Below, one piece after another: positions 43,956-51,145 of a stretch of DNA of 64,000 nucleotides (within the stretch, counting starts at the first letter, position 1; the number at the start of each line of letters is the position of its first letter). The stretch lies in contig NZ_AP023287.1 of assembly GCF_014218295.1 (NCBI RefSeq), positions 4,340,001 to 4,404,000 of the forward strand, read 5' to 3'. Below the pieces are notes generated by a model. It was not told where the DNA came from and did not search any database. It saw nothing but the letters and a program-made list of their open reading frames with translations. This DNA is from Mycolicibacterium litorale. GTDB lineage: Bacteria; Actinomycetota; Actinomycetes; Mycobacteriales; Mycobacteriaceae. The position numbers and the translations under genes are program-made.

Positions 43956-44143
43956 ACTCCAGACGGCCTAAGCCCCCGGACCGCAAATGGATCACCGGAT
44001 GGGTGGACTACGAGCGGCAACAGGCGGGCGTGGATGAAGCGTTGGACTTCCTACCAGTTGTCTCGCAGCGTCGGCTATCGGGCAAGTCTCCGATGGGCGG
44101 GGAGCTAATGCAGGCCGAGTTGAAAAAAGCCTGCACCCCGTAG
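43952..44143 (+). CDS. Small phage protein, unknown
   Basis: 63 residues, starting with a GTG that overlaps the previous stop. Basic N-terminus (MNSRRPKPPDRKW), a central acidic-hydrophobic part and a cysteine near the end (KKACTP). No recognised domain. Belongs to a run of short rightward genes beside the attachment core. Confidence 0.5.
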   Translation: MNSRRPKPPDRKWITGWVDYERQQAGVDEALDFLPVVSQRRLSGKSPMGGELMQAELKKACTP

Positions 44144-44194
44144 CCCTCGTTGAGTCTGTTCCCCACCAACCCTAACAAGTAGGAGAACCAACCA

Positions 44195-44332
44195 ATGAAG
44201 ATCGTGGTGACTTGGTCCGGTACTGATGCCGACCGCGTGCAGGCGCAGGCTGCACAGAACGCCTTGGAGGCAGCCGGTTTGGCTGATGCGGTGGAATACG
44301 TCGTTGAGGGCAAGCAGCCGTGGAAGCCATGA
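44195..44332 (+). CDS. Small phage protein, unknown
   Basis: 45 residues, below common gene-calling cutoffs. AGGAGA (44181-44186) precedes the ATG. Sequence MKIVVTWSGTDADRVQAQAA, then a helical AAQNALEAAGLADAVEY, looks like a compact beta-alpha fold. No function assigned. Its end overlaps a possible 19-codon ORF (44329-44388). Confidence 0.5.
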   Translation: MKIVVTWSGTDADRVQAQAAQNALEAAGLADAVEYVVEGKQPWKP

Positions 44333-44407
44333 GTGACCCCCCCGTAGTGATTGGGGCGTCATCATGCGCTCCGATGGCGGGTCGGTAGTACCCAAGGAAA
44401 AGCCAGA

Positions 44408-44545
44408 GTGAGCGTCAGCGAGTTCCCCTGCCCCCACTGCGGCCAGCGGCACGAGGCCAGCAGGGAAGAAGCCGAGGGCGCGGCGCTTCAACCGTTCCAG
44501 TCATGCCCGAACGCCCCGGTACCGCTAACAGAGGAGAAGCCATGA
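44408..44545 (+). CDS. Small zinc-ribbon-like phage protein
   Basis: 45 residues from the GTG at 44408: VSVSEFPCPHCGQRHEASRE has a CPHC knuckle and a later single SCP cysteine, suggesting a metal site completed by the histidine. Ends TEEKP inside the repeated start motif. Stop overlaps the next gene by ATGA. Confidence 0.5.
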   Translation: MSVSEFPCPHCGQRHEASREEAEGAALQPFQSCPNAPVPLTEEKP

Positions 44546-44796
44546 CGGAGTGGGGCCCACGCGAACTCGAGTGGAGCGTTACCGTAGGCGAGGGAGACGC
44601 TGACGAGTTCCGGCGTCGATGCGCCGCGGTCCAGGACTCCTACGACTCAGCGAAGCCGGTGCGGATCAATAATGGCCCGCCGATGGTTCCGGGCAAGGAC
44701 TTCTTCCTCGGCGACCGCTACCCAGCGCAGAACCCTCCGGGATTCTGGCATCGGTTGAAGAATCGTCTTCGTGGCCGTCACCCGCTAGCCCGCTGA
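44542..44796 (+). CDS. Small phage protein, unknown
   Basis: 84 residues from the ATG at 44542, preceded by GAGGAG (44531-44536). Acidic N-terminal half (ELEWSVTVGEGDADEFRRR), basic C-terminus (HRLKNRLRGRHPLAR). No known domain. Confidence 0.55.
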   Translation: MTEWGPRELEWSVTVGEGDADEFRRRCAAVQDSYDSAKPVRINNGPPMVPGKDFFLGDRYPAQNPPGFWHRLKNRLRGRHPLAR

Positions 44797-44916
44797 GGGA
44801 ACCACTTCTCACCCTCCCACCGTCTAACCCCTACATGAGCCTTGATCTTCAGCTACTCGCCCTTAGCCCGGAAGGTGTTGGATGAACGACACAGACAGCA
44901 CAGAGGAGAAGCCGCA

Positions 44917-45207
44917 GTGAACGCACGAGAGATGGCAGCAGCAGCCGAGGAGATCGGCCGGCGCTGGCCCGACGCGGACATTCAAGGCCATTACGGCAAC
45001 GCGTCGGTCTCCCTGGAGGTCGTCGTGGACAAGATAGTGGTGGCGCAGGTGAATTGCCGTGACGGCAGTGTCCACGAGTTGTCTACGCCTATATCGCTGC
45101 CCCGCGGCTTCTACCGAATCGAGTCGCCCGCTAGCGCCATCCGGGCGTATGAATCTGCTGGGAAGCGTGTCCCCCACTTCACGCAGGAGCCCGGGGAGAA
45201 GCCGTAG
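44917..45207 (+). CDS. Small phage protein, unknown
   Basis: 96 residues from the GTG at 44917, placed after a repeated GAGGAGAAGCC motif. Compact alpha/beta sequence (MAAAAEEIGRRWPDADIQGH, VVVDKIVVAQVNC). Two tiny overlapping frames lie just before it, 44835-44885 (16 codons) and 44882-44920 (12 codons, ATGA and GTGA overlaps), and may form a translation-coupling chain. Its TAG shares one base with the next GTG. Confidence 0.55.
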   Translation: MNAREMAAAAEEIGRRWPDADIQGHYGNASVSLEVVVDKIVVAQVNCRDGSVHELSTPISLPRGFYRIESPASAIRAYESAGKRVPHFTQEPGEKP

Positions 45208-45431
45208 TGCTGGTCATGCCCGACGATATCGGCGCACCCGGATACATCGGGCCAGTGCACATCTACGACCGCTACATGAGCGGTGAGGTGGTCACCCGCA
45301 CCGATGCCCTCACGGATCAGTCGAAGTTTGTGGCCCGCCCGATGAGTGCGCACGACCGAAAGCGTCTGCGGTGGATGCTGGACAACCTTGAGTTGGTTGA
45401 TGGGAAGCCTGAACGAACTACACGTTCCTGA
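45207..45431 (+). CDS. Small phage protein, unknown
   Basis: 74 residues from the GTG at 45207. Contains GYIGPVHIYDRYMSGEVVTR and a basic helical end (HDRKRLRWMLDNLELVDG). Last of the rightward genes; it overlaps the convergent zinc-finger gene by 14 bp. Confidence 0.55.
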   Translation: MLVMPDDIGAPGYIGPVHIYDRYMSGEVVTRTDALTDQSKFVARPMSAHDRKRLRWMLDNLELVDGKPERTTRS

Positions 45432-45660
45432 CCCCAGCAGGACCATGCAAGACCCTGCAGGCGGAGCCCATGGGCGGTGCATAAGTGACGTCGCCACAGA
45501 GGTTGCACGTCCACGTCGTATGAGATCCGCTGCCGCCGCACGGTTGGTTACCAACGGTGACTTCTCCCGGCCCTAACCGATGCCCCTGAGAGCAATGCTT
45601 GGGCGGCCACACAAACCACCCACCCTCAGTGGATTGGACTAGCTCACCGACACGAGGCAT
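45418..45660 (-). CDS. Small zinc-binding phage protein
   Basis: 80 residues from the ATG at 45660. PKHCSQGHRLGPG and TCNLCGDVTY supply C-x4-H and CxxC motifs, with a further cysteine at GSAC, fitting a small treble-clef or zinc-ribbon. Similar proteins are common in mycobacteriophages. It lies beyond the terminator that ends the late operon, so it needs its own promoter. Confidence 0.6.
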   Translation of the reverse strand: MPRVGELVQSTEGGWFVWPPKHCSQGHRLGPGEVTVGNQPCGGSGSHTTWTCNLCGDVTYAPPMGSACRVLHGPAGVRNV

Positions 45661-45690
45661 GGAAGAACCGGTACCCCGAAACGCAATAAA

Positions 45691-45720
45691 GCCCCCTCCC
45701 ATCCGTAGATGAGAGGGGGC
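45691..45720 (-). terminator. Intrinsic terminator of the late operon
   Basis: GCCCCCTC (45691-45698) pairs with GAGGGGGC (45713-45720), with an inner CATC/GATG stem and CGTA loop. On the minus strand it is followed by TTTATT. It sits 14 nt beyond the CCA end of the tRNA-like RNA. Confidence 0.8.
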
Positions 45721-45734
45721 TCGAAAGTTTGTTG

Positions 45735-45901
45735 TGGATCGGCGCCTGGGAATTGAACCCAGCAAGCTAGGAAGCAGCGGCTTGAGCCTTCAGCCATCGC
45801 GGCGGGCTGCGCAACCCTCCGACTAGCCGTTCAGTTTCCGTCGCAGCTTGGGTGCCGTCTCAACCCTGTCGATTCAGGGTCAAAGCACCTTCGCCGATCC
45901 A
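45735..45901 (-). ncRNA. tRNA-like four-way-junction RNA with encoded CCA
   Basis: Read on the minus strand. P1: TGGATCGGCG (45901-45892) pairs perfectly with CGCCGATCCA (45744-45735), which includes the CCA. A D-like arm GGTGC/GCACC (45889-45885, 45855-45851) holds a second hairpin ACCCTG/CAGGGT. Then P2 CAAGCT/AGCTTG (45850-45845, 45768-45763) encloses about 76 nt with further hairpins. Next is a T arm CTGGG-TTCAATT-CCCAG (45762-45746). Helices join with almost no unpaired bases. At about 163-167 nt it is twice tRNA size; no canonical anticodon loop is seen. A terminator follows. Confidence 0.55.
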
Positions 45902-45913
45902 GCAGAGTTCAGT

Positions 45914-46102
45914 CTATCGCTGGAATCCGATTCTGTTGCGGTCTTCGTACCAAGGTTCTTCGTTGGTGGGTGGGTTCATATCCCTCTCGAAGCACTGCCC
46001 CGACCCGCCGGTGATTCCTGTGGGTTCTTCCTCGTACTGCTGGGCACCTTCACACGTGAGTGACAGAACGGTGCGGCCAAAGACGCGGATACGAAGCCTC
46101 AT
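45914..46102 (-). CDS. Small phage protein, unknown
   Basis: 62 residues from the ATG at 46102 (ATGA overlap with the upstream gene stop). N-terminus MRLRIRVFGRTVLSLTCEG resembles a short beta-rich phage protein found near lysis genes of mycobacteriophages, followed by an acidic, proline-rich tail. Function unknown. Confidence 0.55.
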   Translation of the reverse strand: MRLRIRVFGRTVLSLTCEGAQQYEEEPTGITGGSGQCFERDMNPPTNEEPWYEDRNRIGFQR

Positions 46103-46494
46103 GGTTCCACGTCGAGCAGCTCGTCCTTCGACCGACGGTCACGACGCTGCTCATGCCACAACGCCACCACCATCGCCAAGTAGGCCACCGCAGCCAAGCT
46201 GTAGATCGCAAACCGAATATGCTGCCGGCCCGGGTATTCAGACCCCCACCACACACTGGTGACGACCTGCCACAACAACAGGGGCAGCACCACACCCTTG
46301 ACGAAGAAGATCTTCCCGACCCGGTTGGCCCGCCAGTTCGACCGAAGCCCATACATCAGCACGAAAATCGTGGTCAACCCCGCCACATACACCAGGGAGA
46401 TGTCGGCGGCCAGACCGTAATCGATGTCCACCCAAAAACCGGCGATGAAGGTGGCGGCGATCCCCGTGATGCCGATCCCGTAGGCCCACCGCAT
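46099..46494 (-). CDS. Phage membrane protein, four predicted TM segments
   Basis: 131 residues from the ATG at 46494, with GGGGGGA 6 nt upstream. Hydrophobic segments: YGIGITGIAATFIAGFWV, ISLVYVAGLTTIFVLMYGL, GVVLPLLLWQVVTSVWW, AIYSLAAVAYLAMVVALW. Charged C-terminus. Its position in the lysis region suggests a lysis or superinfection role, but the fold is not a recognised holin. Confidence 0.65.
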   Translation of the reverse strand: MRWAYGIGITGIAATFIAGFWVDIDYGLAADISLVYVAGLTTIFVLMYGLRSNWRANRVGKIFFVKGVVLPLLLWQVVTSVWWGSEYPGRQHIRFAIYSLAAVAYLAMVVALWHEQRRDRRSKDELLDVEP

Positions 46495-46706
46495 CAACGT
46501 CCCCCCATCGCTTGCTGCAAAAGTTCAGTGAATCCGTTCTTGGCGATCTCTCGGCGCAGCCTGGCGGTGACAGCACTCGACTCGCTAGCCAACTTCTGGG
46601 CTTCTTCCCGGCGGCGCTTCGCAGCCGTCTTCTCAGCGTGGGCCTGCTCAACCTCCTGATGGACCCGCTCGACGGCGAGCCGCTGACGCTTCCAGGGCAG
46701 CATCAC
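46494..46706 (-). CDS. Small coiled-coil phage protein (DUF7620-like)
   Basis: 70 residues, highly charged and helical (RVHQEVEQAHAEKTAAKRRR), probably a coiled coil. The GTG at 46706 overlaps the previous stop; the ATG at 46703 is an alternative. The stop overlaps the next ATG (TGATG). Similar short proteins follow lysin genes in many mycobacteriophages. Confidence 0.55.
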   Translation of the reverse strand: MMLPWKRQRLAVERVHQEVEQAHAEKTAAKRRREEAQKLASESSAVTARLRREIAKNGFTELLQQAMGGR

Positions 46707-46999
46707 AAGCGGTCACCTTCTTGCACTTCACGGATCGCCTGTAGGAGTTTGATGTTGATGTCTTCTACGCCGGTTTTGCCGGCGATGACGCGGGCTTGGT
46801 CCCGCATGGTTTCAGCGTCCACGGCGGCTCGTTCCCGATGCTCGGCGAGGGCGGCGTCTTTCCCCTCAACGATTTCTCGGTGGTAAGTGCCCAGCACAAT
46901 CCACCCCCTGATCAGGGATAGGAACAGCACCGCCCCCATACAGACGACGATGCCGACGACGCCGAAGCTGTTCCACGCCTCCGGGGACCAGGACGGCAT
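46703..46999 (-). CDS. Phage membrane protein with one TM segment and coiled coil
   Basis: 98 residues. MPSWSPEAWNSFGVVGIVVC begins a TM helix (VVGIVVCMGAVLFLSLIRGWIV) followed by a charged helical tail (DAALAEHRERAAVDAETMRD). This is the common mycobacteriophage pattern for a second holin-like or spanin-like protein downstream of lysin B. ATG at 46999 overlaps the preceding TAA. Confidence 0.6.
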   Translation of the reverse strand: MPSWSPEAWNSFGVVGIVVCMGAVLFLSLIRGWIVLGTYHREIVEGKDAALAEHRERAAVDAETMRDQARVIAGKTGVEDINIKLLQAIREVQEGDRL

Positions 47000-47106
47000 T
47001 ACTTCACGCTCCTCGTCGAGGCGTTCTTCTTCTTGGTCGAGGACATCGTTAACGGTGGTACGTCGGGCTCATGGCCTTGTCCGTCCTTTCTGCATCCTCG
47101 GCTCAT
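46999..47106 (-). CDS. 35-residue basic phage peptide
   Basis: ATG at 47106 to TAA at 46999, overlapping the next gene (TAATG). Basic C-terminus (MSSTKKKNASTRSVK). The ATG overlaps the stop of another tiny frame (ATGA). Supported only by the overlap pattern. Confidence 0.35.
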   Translation of the reverse strand: MSRGCRKDGQGHEPDVPPLTMSSTKKKNASTRSVK

Positions 47107-47200
47107 TTTCGGATTCCGGTGGCGGGCGTGTGGTGGTGCTGCCTATGGTTCACGGCAGCCCCCTTTCTCTTCGCAGGTTGAGGGGGTTAGGGGCCGCCAT
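47103..47200 (-). other. Two overlapping 16-codon ORFs
   Basis: ATG 47200 to TGA 47150, then GTG 47153 to TGA 47103, with GTGA and ATGA overlaps continuing into the 35-residue frame. The GTG has AAAGGGGG upstream. Possible translated leader peptides; coding status unproven. From here to the lysin B stop (47,386) there is no gene, only the operator-promoter region. Confidence 0.25.
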
Positions 47201-47247
47201 ATGTGGCTGCAACCACGGCGGCCCCGCCTACCTTTATTCGTCAATCA

Positions 47248-47289
47248 TGTTGCGCAACAATGCTTTCCGGGTTAGCCTAGTTGCACAAC
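47248..47289 (+). promoter_or_regulatory. Promoter with paired GTTGCnCAAC operators
   Basis: TGTTGCGCAACA (47248-47259, a perfect palindrome) and GTTGCACAAC (47280-47289) have centres 31 bp apart, about three helical turns. Between them TTGCGC (47250-47255), 17 bp and TAGCCT (47273-47278) make a plus-strand promoter, so one site covers the -35 and the other the start site. Confidence 0.45.
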
Positions 47290-47385
47290 AGCAGATGGGC
47301 GGGAATGAGCAGAGACGAGCTGCCGCTCAGGTAACCGGAAAACCGGTCGTGCGACATCGAAGCCAAAACCGCCCCTGCTGTTGGA

Positions 47386-48315
47386 TCACGCAGCGAGGTA
47401 GTCGATGGCCTGCTGAACAGGTAGGTTCCGAACGTGCGGGCCGGTGCCGGAGCCGAAGAACCCACCAGCCTTCACCGCCGCGATCAACGCCGCAGCACCC
47501 TCCCCGAAGGGGTTGAAGACGATCTCCCCGAGCTGCTCGAACACATCGTCGTCACCGCGCCACCAGTCCTTGCCCATCACGATCTTGGTGACCATGCGGA
47601 CGTTCTCACCCCAGCCAGGGCCGGTGGGGACGGAGGCGTAGATGTCTTTGGGGTGGGCGTACTCCCGCCACCAACCAGGGGTGTTCACCAGGCGGTCGTG
47701 AAGGGCTCCCGCCCCGGGTGTGCCGCCGACACCCTCTTCTCTCATGGGGTTGGCGAACATGAACGCCTTCACCAGGCTGTCGTTGCCCAGTGAGCCGTAC
47801 TTGTAGGCCAGTGACATCACCACAGCGCCTTGGCTGTAGCCGACCGCGTACTTCCGCCGACCCGGGAACCGCCTGACCTGAACCTCAACCTCGGCGACTC
47901 CCTGCATGATGGACGGCCACATCGGGAACGGCCGCGCCGGGTAGTTACCGATCGGTTGATGCTTCGCCTTACCCATCCGCTCAAGGGCTCGAGCCACATC
48001 GGCGGGCGGGCCGTCCCACATCGACACACCCGTTCCGTGCGCCGTCAGGCACAACGGTGCCAGCAGGTGGCCGAGGCCGAGGATGCACAACTGCTCCTCA
48101 CTGACTACCACCTTGGCTGGGGAGTCGACCGGTCGCAGGCCGATGCGGCGGTGCCATTCATTGGCTACGCGGGCGTCGTCGAGCCCGAAGTAGCCATCCT
48201 CGCGCAGGGGGGTGCCGTCGTCGCGTTTCGAGTACGACGCGAACCGGCGGTTCATCGTCTGAACCCACGCGTTGACGAGCGGACCGGACGCACCGATCCG
48301 CAGAGACTGATCCAT
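47386..48315 (-). CDS. lysB: Lysin B, mycolylarabinogalactan esterase
   Basis: 309 residues from the ATG at 48315. The N-terminal about 60 residues are a peptidoglycan-binding-like domain (LRIGASGPLVNAWVQTMNRR), followed by an alpha/beta hydrolase with YAVGYSQGAVVMSLAY near residue 158 (catalytic serine). LysB releases the mycolic-acid outer membrane from arabinogalactan at lysis. The longer upstream frame overlaps the holin gene and is not used. Follows holin and lysin A, the normal lysis cassette. Confidence 0.93.
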   Translation of the reverse strand: MDQSLRIGASGPLVNAWVQTMNRRFASYSKRDDGTPLREDGYFGLDDARVANEWHRRIGLRPVDSPAKVVVSEEQLCILGLGHLLAPLCLTAHGTGVSMWDGPPADVARALERMGKAKHQPIGNYPARPFPMWPSIMQGVAEVEVQVRRFPGRRKYAVGYSQGAVVMSLAYKYGSLGNDSLVKAFMFANPMREEGVGGTPGAGALHDRLVNTPGWWREYAHPKDIYASVPTGPGWGENVRMVTKIVMGKDWWRGDDDVFEQLGEIVFNPFGEGAAALIAAVKAGGFFGSGTGPHVRNLPVQQAIDYLAA

Positions 48316-48317
48316 GA

Positions 48318-48656
48318 TCAGCGCCAGGGATTCTTGTACACCACCGGCGGCGACATAGCGGAGGTGCCGTTGTAGTTGCCTCCGCGGACAACGGTGACGT
48401 CGTTCACGGTCCGCAGCGGAGGCTTCACCGACTCCTTGGGTACCAGTACCGTCCCAGGCGGCGCGTAGGGCACCTTGTAGACGCCGAACCACGTCAGGAG
48501 AGCGAGCACCGCGGCGAGCACCGCAGGCCACGGCTGCCCGAGGTCTGCGGCGATCTGAGTGGCCGTCGGCACGGCGAAGGTGAGCAGCGAGCCGATGAGC
48601 GCGACCCACGGCTTGTACTTCGTGGGGATGATGAACGACAAGTCTGGGGTGGTCAC
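48318..48656 (-). CDS. Holin
   Basis: 112 residues. Two hydrophobic segments (WVALIGSLLTFAVPTATQIAA and WPAVLAAVLALLTWFGVYKV) separated by a short polar turn, then a polar C-terminal tail, as in mycobacteriophage holins between lysA and lysB. The GTG at 48656 overlaps the lysin A stop (GTGA). Confidence 0.8.
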   Translation of the reverse strand: MTTPDLSFIIPTKYKPWVALIGSLLTFAVPTATQIAADLGQPWPAVLAAVLALLTWFGVYKVPYAPPGTVLVPKESVKPPLRTVNDVTVVRGGNYNGTSAMSPPVVYKNPWR

Positions 48657-50383
48657 TGTTGCGCTCCTTCGTCTTTCGTCTGGGGCTCGAGGATGCTGAT
48701 GACCGCCTTCAAGGTGGCCGCTTCCTGCGGGGAGAGCCGTTCACTGAGGCGCATCTGCTCCACCGCGTCCACGAGCTGCCCGATGCGCTGACCGGTCGAC
48801 CCTGCTGTGGGGAAGTCAGCAGGGGCGGGTTCAGCGGTGTAGATGATCTTCGGTTCCGCTTCAGCGACCGCTGAGCGGACAGCCTCGACCACCGCCGTGG
48901 TATCGACACCGCTCGTGATGGTGCCGACGTTCATCACGGGCTTGGGCTTCTCTGCGGTGGTGGCGAGGATCGCCTGAGCTAACTGGGCGTCATCCTGGCG
49001 TGCCGGGTCGGTGTTGTCGGCGACCTCCCGCAACTCTGCGAGGGTTTTCGGATGCCCTAGCCATGCCCGCAGGAACGTGGCAACGAAGTGCATGTTGCCG
49101 TCCATGTTCAGGTCCATGCCAGCCCACGTGTCGACCACGCCTTCGCCGGGTTTGCGTAGGGCGCTGCGGGAGGGGTGTTTCTGGGTCTGCTCGCGGAAGA
49201 TGGCCCGCAGCATCTGGTCCTGTTCGGGGGTCAATTCATCATCTCCTGAGCTTGAGCCGATAAGGGTGAGAAGTTGGTCGCCGAGCGCCAACGCCCGGTT
49301 GTAGCGGTTCTGCCGGTCCTGTAGTCCGTTGGTGCCGCCGTTGATTCGCTTGGTGACAGTGAGCAGGTCTCTCCTGTCGGAGAGGGTGTTGATGTCGGGG
49401 CGGGCAACGGTCCAGTACCAGGCGGGGCCGAGGCCGGCGTACTGGATCTGCGCCAGCTTGGCTGGCTCGTCGACGAAGAACGTCGGGGTGGGGACAGCGC
49501 CCTTGCTGTGCGCCCACTTCGACAACTGGGTGTAATTCGATCTGCCTGTCACCTGAATCCAGGAGCGGCCTTTGAAGCGCACCCCGTCGCCGGGTTGGGT
49601 GTTTCCGAGATCCCTGCGGCCTTCGTAGGCGGCGCCGGAGGCGTACTCCTCGGTGGCGTTGAATCCCGCTGACTCGTGGCCCATCTGCGCCAGCCACATG
49701 GCGATGCGGTTGACGTTGGAGCACTGGGATTCCCGGAGTCCGTTGATGACGCCGGGGAGGATTTCGCGGGCCTTGCCGATAGTCACCCCTGTGGCGCGGG
49801 CGAGAACGTCAGCGACGTCGACTTGCGGCGGGGGCGGGGGTGGTGCGGGTGCGCCACCACGCTTGTAGGTCGAGAACCCGTCCGGGCGAATCTTGCGGCG
49901 GATGAAGTCTTCGACCCGCTCGAAGTTCGCCGACCCGTAGGTGTTGCCTGAGCACTGCACGTGCATGGAGTCGCGAATGCTCCAGTCAGCGCCCCAGAAC
50001 AGTGTTCCTTCGTAGAAGGCCAACAGTTCGCGCATGACCTTGTTCTTGGGTGGCGGGAATGCGCGCTCTTCGGGGAGGCCCAGCCGGAAGGTTCTGCCGT
50101 CCGGGCCGTTCCAGTTGAGGTCCATTGCAGTGCCGGACAGGTGATTGGACGACGCCACGGAGTTGGTGGCGGTCCAGCAGGCCGAGTCCGCGTCGCGCAG
50201 CGGCTCAACGTAAGCATGGAAGTCTGCGGCGAACGCCCTGAGTATTTTCTCGGGCTGCCCCTCCCTGATTTGGAGAGAGACGTGTTCAGCGCCGGGAATT
50301 CTCACCCATCGGCAAGAGCCTTGGTCGACCATAGGCCAACCGTTCTCGCTGTGAGTACGTCCATAAACAACGCGATTGGCCAC
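48653..50383 (-). CDS. lysA: Lysin A, multidomain endolysin
   Basis: 576 residues. N-terminal M15-type peptidase (about 40-160) with SSNHLSGTAMDLNW near residue 81 and DSMHVQC near 139, the zinc histidines. A Pro-rich linker (PAPPPPPPQ) leads to a central GH19 chitinase-like muramidase (about 200-390; QMGHESAGFNATEEYASGAA, catalytic glutamate, and GRSWIQVTGRSNY). The C-terminal 180 residues should bind the wall or regulate. GTG at 50383. Cuts host peptidoglycan at lysis. Confidence 0.92.
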   Translation of the reverse strand: MANRVVYGRTHSENGWPMVDQGSCRWVRIPGAEHVSLQIREGQPEKILRAFAADFHAYVEPLRDADSACWTATNSVASSNHLSGTAMDLNWNGPDGRTFRLGLPEERAFPPPKNKVMRELLAFYEGTLFWGADWSIRDSMHVQCSGNTYGSANFERVEDFIRRKIRPDGFSTYKRGGAPAPPPPPPQVDVADVLARATGVTIGKAREILPGVINGLRESQCSNVNRIAMWLAQMGHESAGFNATEEYASGAAYEGRRDLGNTQPGDGVRFKGRSWIQVTGRSNYTQLSKWAHSKGAVPTPTFFVDEPAKLAQIQYAGLGPAWYWTVARPDINTLSDRRDLLTVTKRINGGTNGLQDRQNRYNRALALGDQLLTLIGSSSGDDELTPEQDQMLRAIFREQTQKHPSRSALRKPGEGVVDTWAGMDLNMDGNMHFVATFLRAWLGHPKTLAELREVADNTDPARQDDAQLAQAILATTAEKPKPVMNVGTITSGVDTTAVVEAVRSAVAEAEPKIIYTAEPAPADFPTAGSTGQRIGQLVDAVEQMRLSERLSPQEAATLKAVISILEPQTKDEGAQQ

Positions 50384-50384
50384 C

Positions 50385-51029
50385 CTATGCCGCCTTCTTC
50401 TGCTGCTTTTTCTCGCGCACGCACACTTTGCAGCGGCTCTTTCCGACGCCGTTGGTGTAGCGGTTCTCGGGGATGGCCGGGTGGCCGTTGATGCAGCAGC
50501 CCTCGGCCTTTACCTGCTGGCCCGCCTTATAGAGTTGGGCGCGGTCTCGGCGACAGGCCAGGCAGACCCGCTTATTGGTCTTGCTCTTCTGCAGATTGCG
50601 CGGGTCGGTTAGGTCGTGTCCGCGCTTGCACTCAAGTAGCCCTGCGTGGAAGTGGGTACCGTGACGCTTTGAGTCCTCGGCGTTTTCGCTGCGGGTTCCG
50701 TACTCGAGATTCGAGGCTCGGCAATCATCGGGCCGCCCATTCTTGTGGCGAACCTCGGCACCTGCGGGACGTGGCCCCAGAAAGGCATCCGCTACAAGGC
50801 TGTGGACGGTGCGGGTAGTCCTCCCCTGCAGCACCACGTAACGGTGCCCGCTGTTCGCCGTGGCTGGACGCAGGATCTTGCCTCGACGCCGTGACATGTA
50901 TTGGGTGCCGGTCTTGCCGTTGATCTGAGTGCCGATCCGGTCCAGAGACCGAACTCGGCCCTGGTCGCTGACTTCGTATGCATTCTCGCAGCCGACGACG
51001 GGCCGCCACTGTTCTTCGATAGGCTCCAT
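50385..51029 (-). CDS. HNH homing endonuclease with NUMOD4 domain
   Basis: 214 residues from the ATG at 51029 (AGAGGAG upstream). NUMOD4 DNA-binding motif EEQWRPVVGCENAYEVSDQGRVRSLDR at the start, then an HNH motif (EVRHKNGRPDDCRASNLEYGTRSENAED), then cysteine/histidine-rich repeats (CKRGHDL, CLACRRDR, CCINGHP, CKVCVREK) resembling zinc fingers. A free-standing selfish gene just before lysA; it may target the lysis region of related phages. Confidence 0.88.
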   Translation of the reverse strand: MEPIEEQWRPVVGCENAYEVSDQGRVRSLDRIGTQINGKTGTQYMSRRRGKILRPATANSGHRYVVLQGRTTRTVHSLVADAFLGPRPAGAEVRHKNGRPDDCRASNLEYGTRSENAEDSKRHGTHFHAGLLECKRGHDLTDPRNLQKSKTNKRVCLACRRDRAQLYKAGQQVKAEGCCINGHPAIPENRYTNGVGKSRCKVCVREKKQQKKAA

Positions 51030-51145
51030 AAAGCCCGCTCCTCTGGTCGCATCAGACGGGTGGGTTAGCGGTCGGGTTGTGTTGGTAGCACACCCGGCCG
51101 CGCCTTCAATTCTACCCTCTAGCAGCGACAATTCCCCGCAAGGCA

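Larger units (their letters stand above)
44394..45203 (+). repeat. Repeated start-associated motif (G/A)(A/G)GGA(G/A)AAGCC, four copies
   Basis: Copies: 44394-44404 AAGGAAAAGCC, 44531-44541 GAGGAGAAGCC, 44903-44913 GAGGAGAAGCC, 45193-45203 GGGGAGAAGCC. Each lies 0-3 nt before a start codon (44408, 44542, 44917, 45207) and supplies its ribosome binding site. The last three also encode the EEKP or GEKP end of the preceding reading frame. Comparable in concept to the start-associated sequences of cluster K phages, but a different motif. Confidence 0.65.

Noticed and set aside
45735..45822. A canonical 85-88 nt tRNA with a long variable arm
   Set aside because: TCGGAGG pairs with GCGCCGA at only five of seven positions, the D loop lacks GG and no 7-nt anticodon loop forms; the larger four-way fold is better supported.
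43736..47106. An integrase or immunity repressor gene beside the attachment core
   Set aside because: No tyrosine- or serine-recombinase motifs or repressor-sized DNA-binding protein appear; only the 58-residue HTH protein is present.
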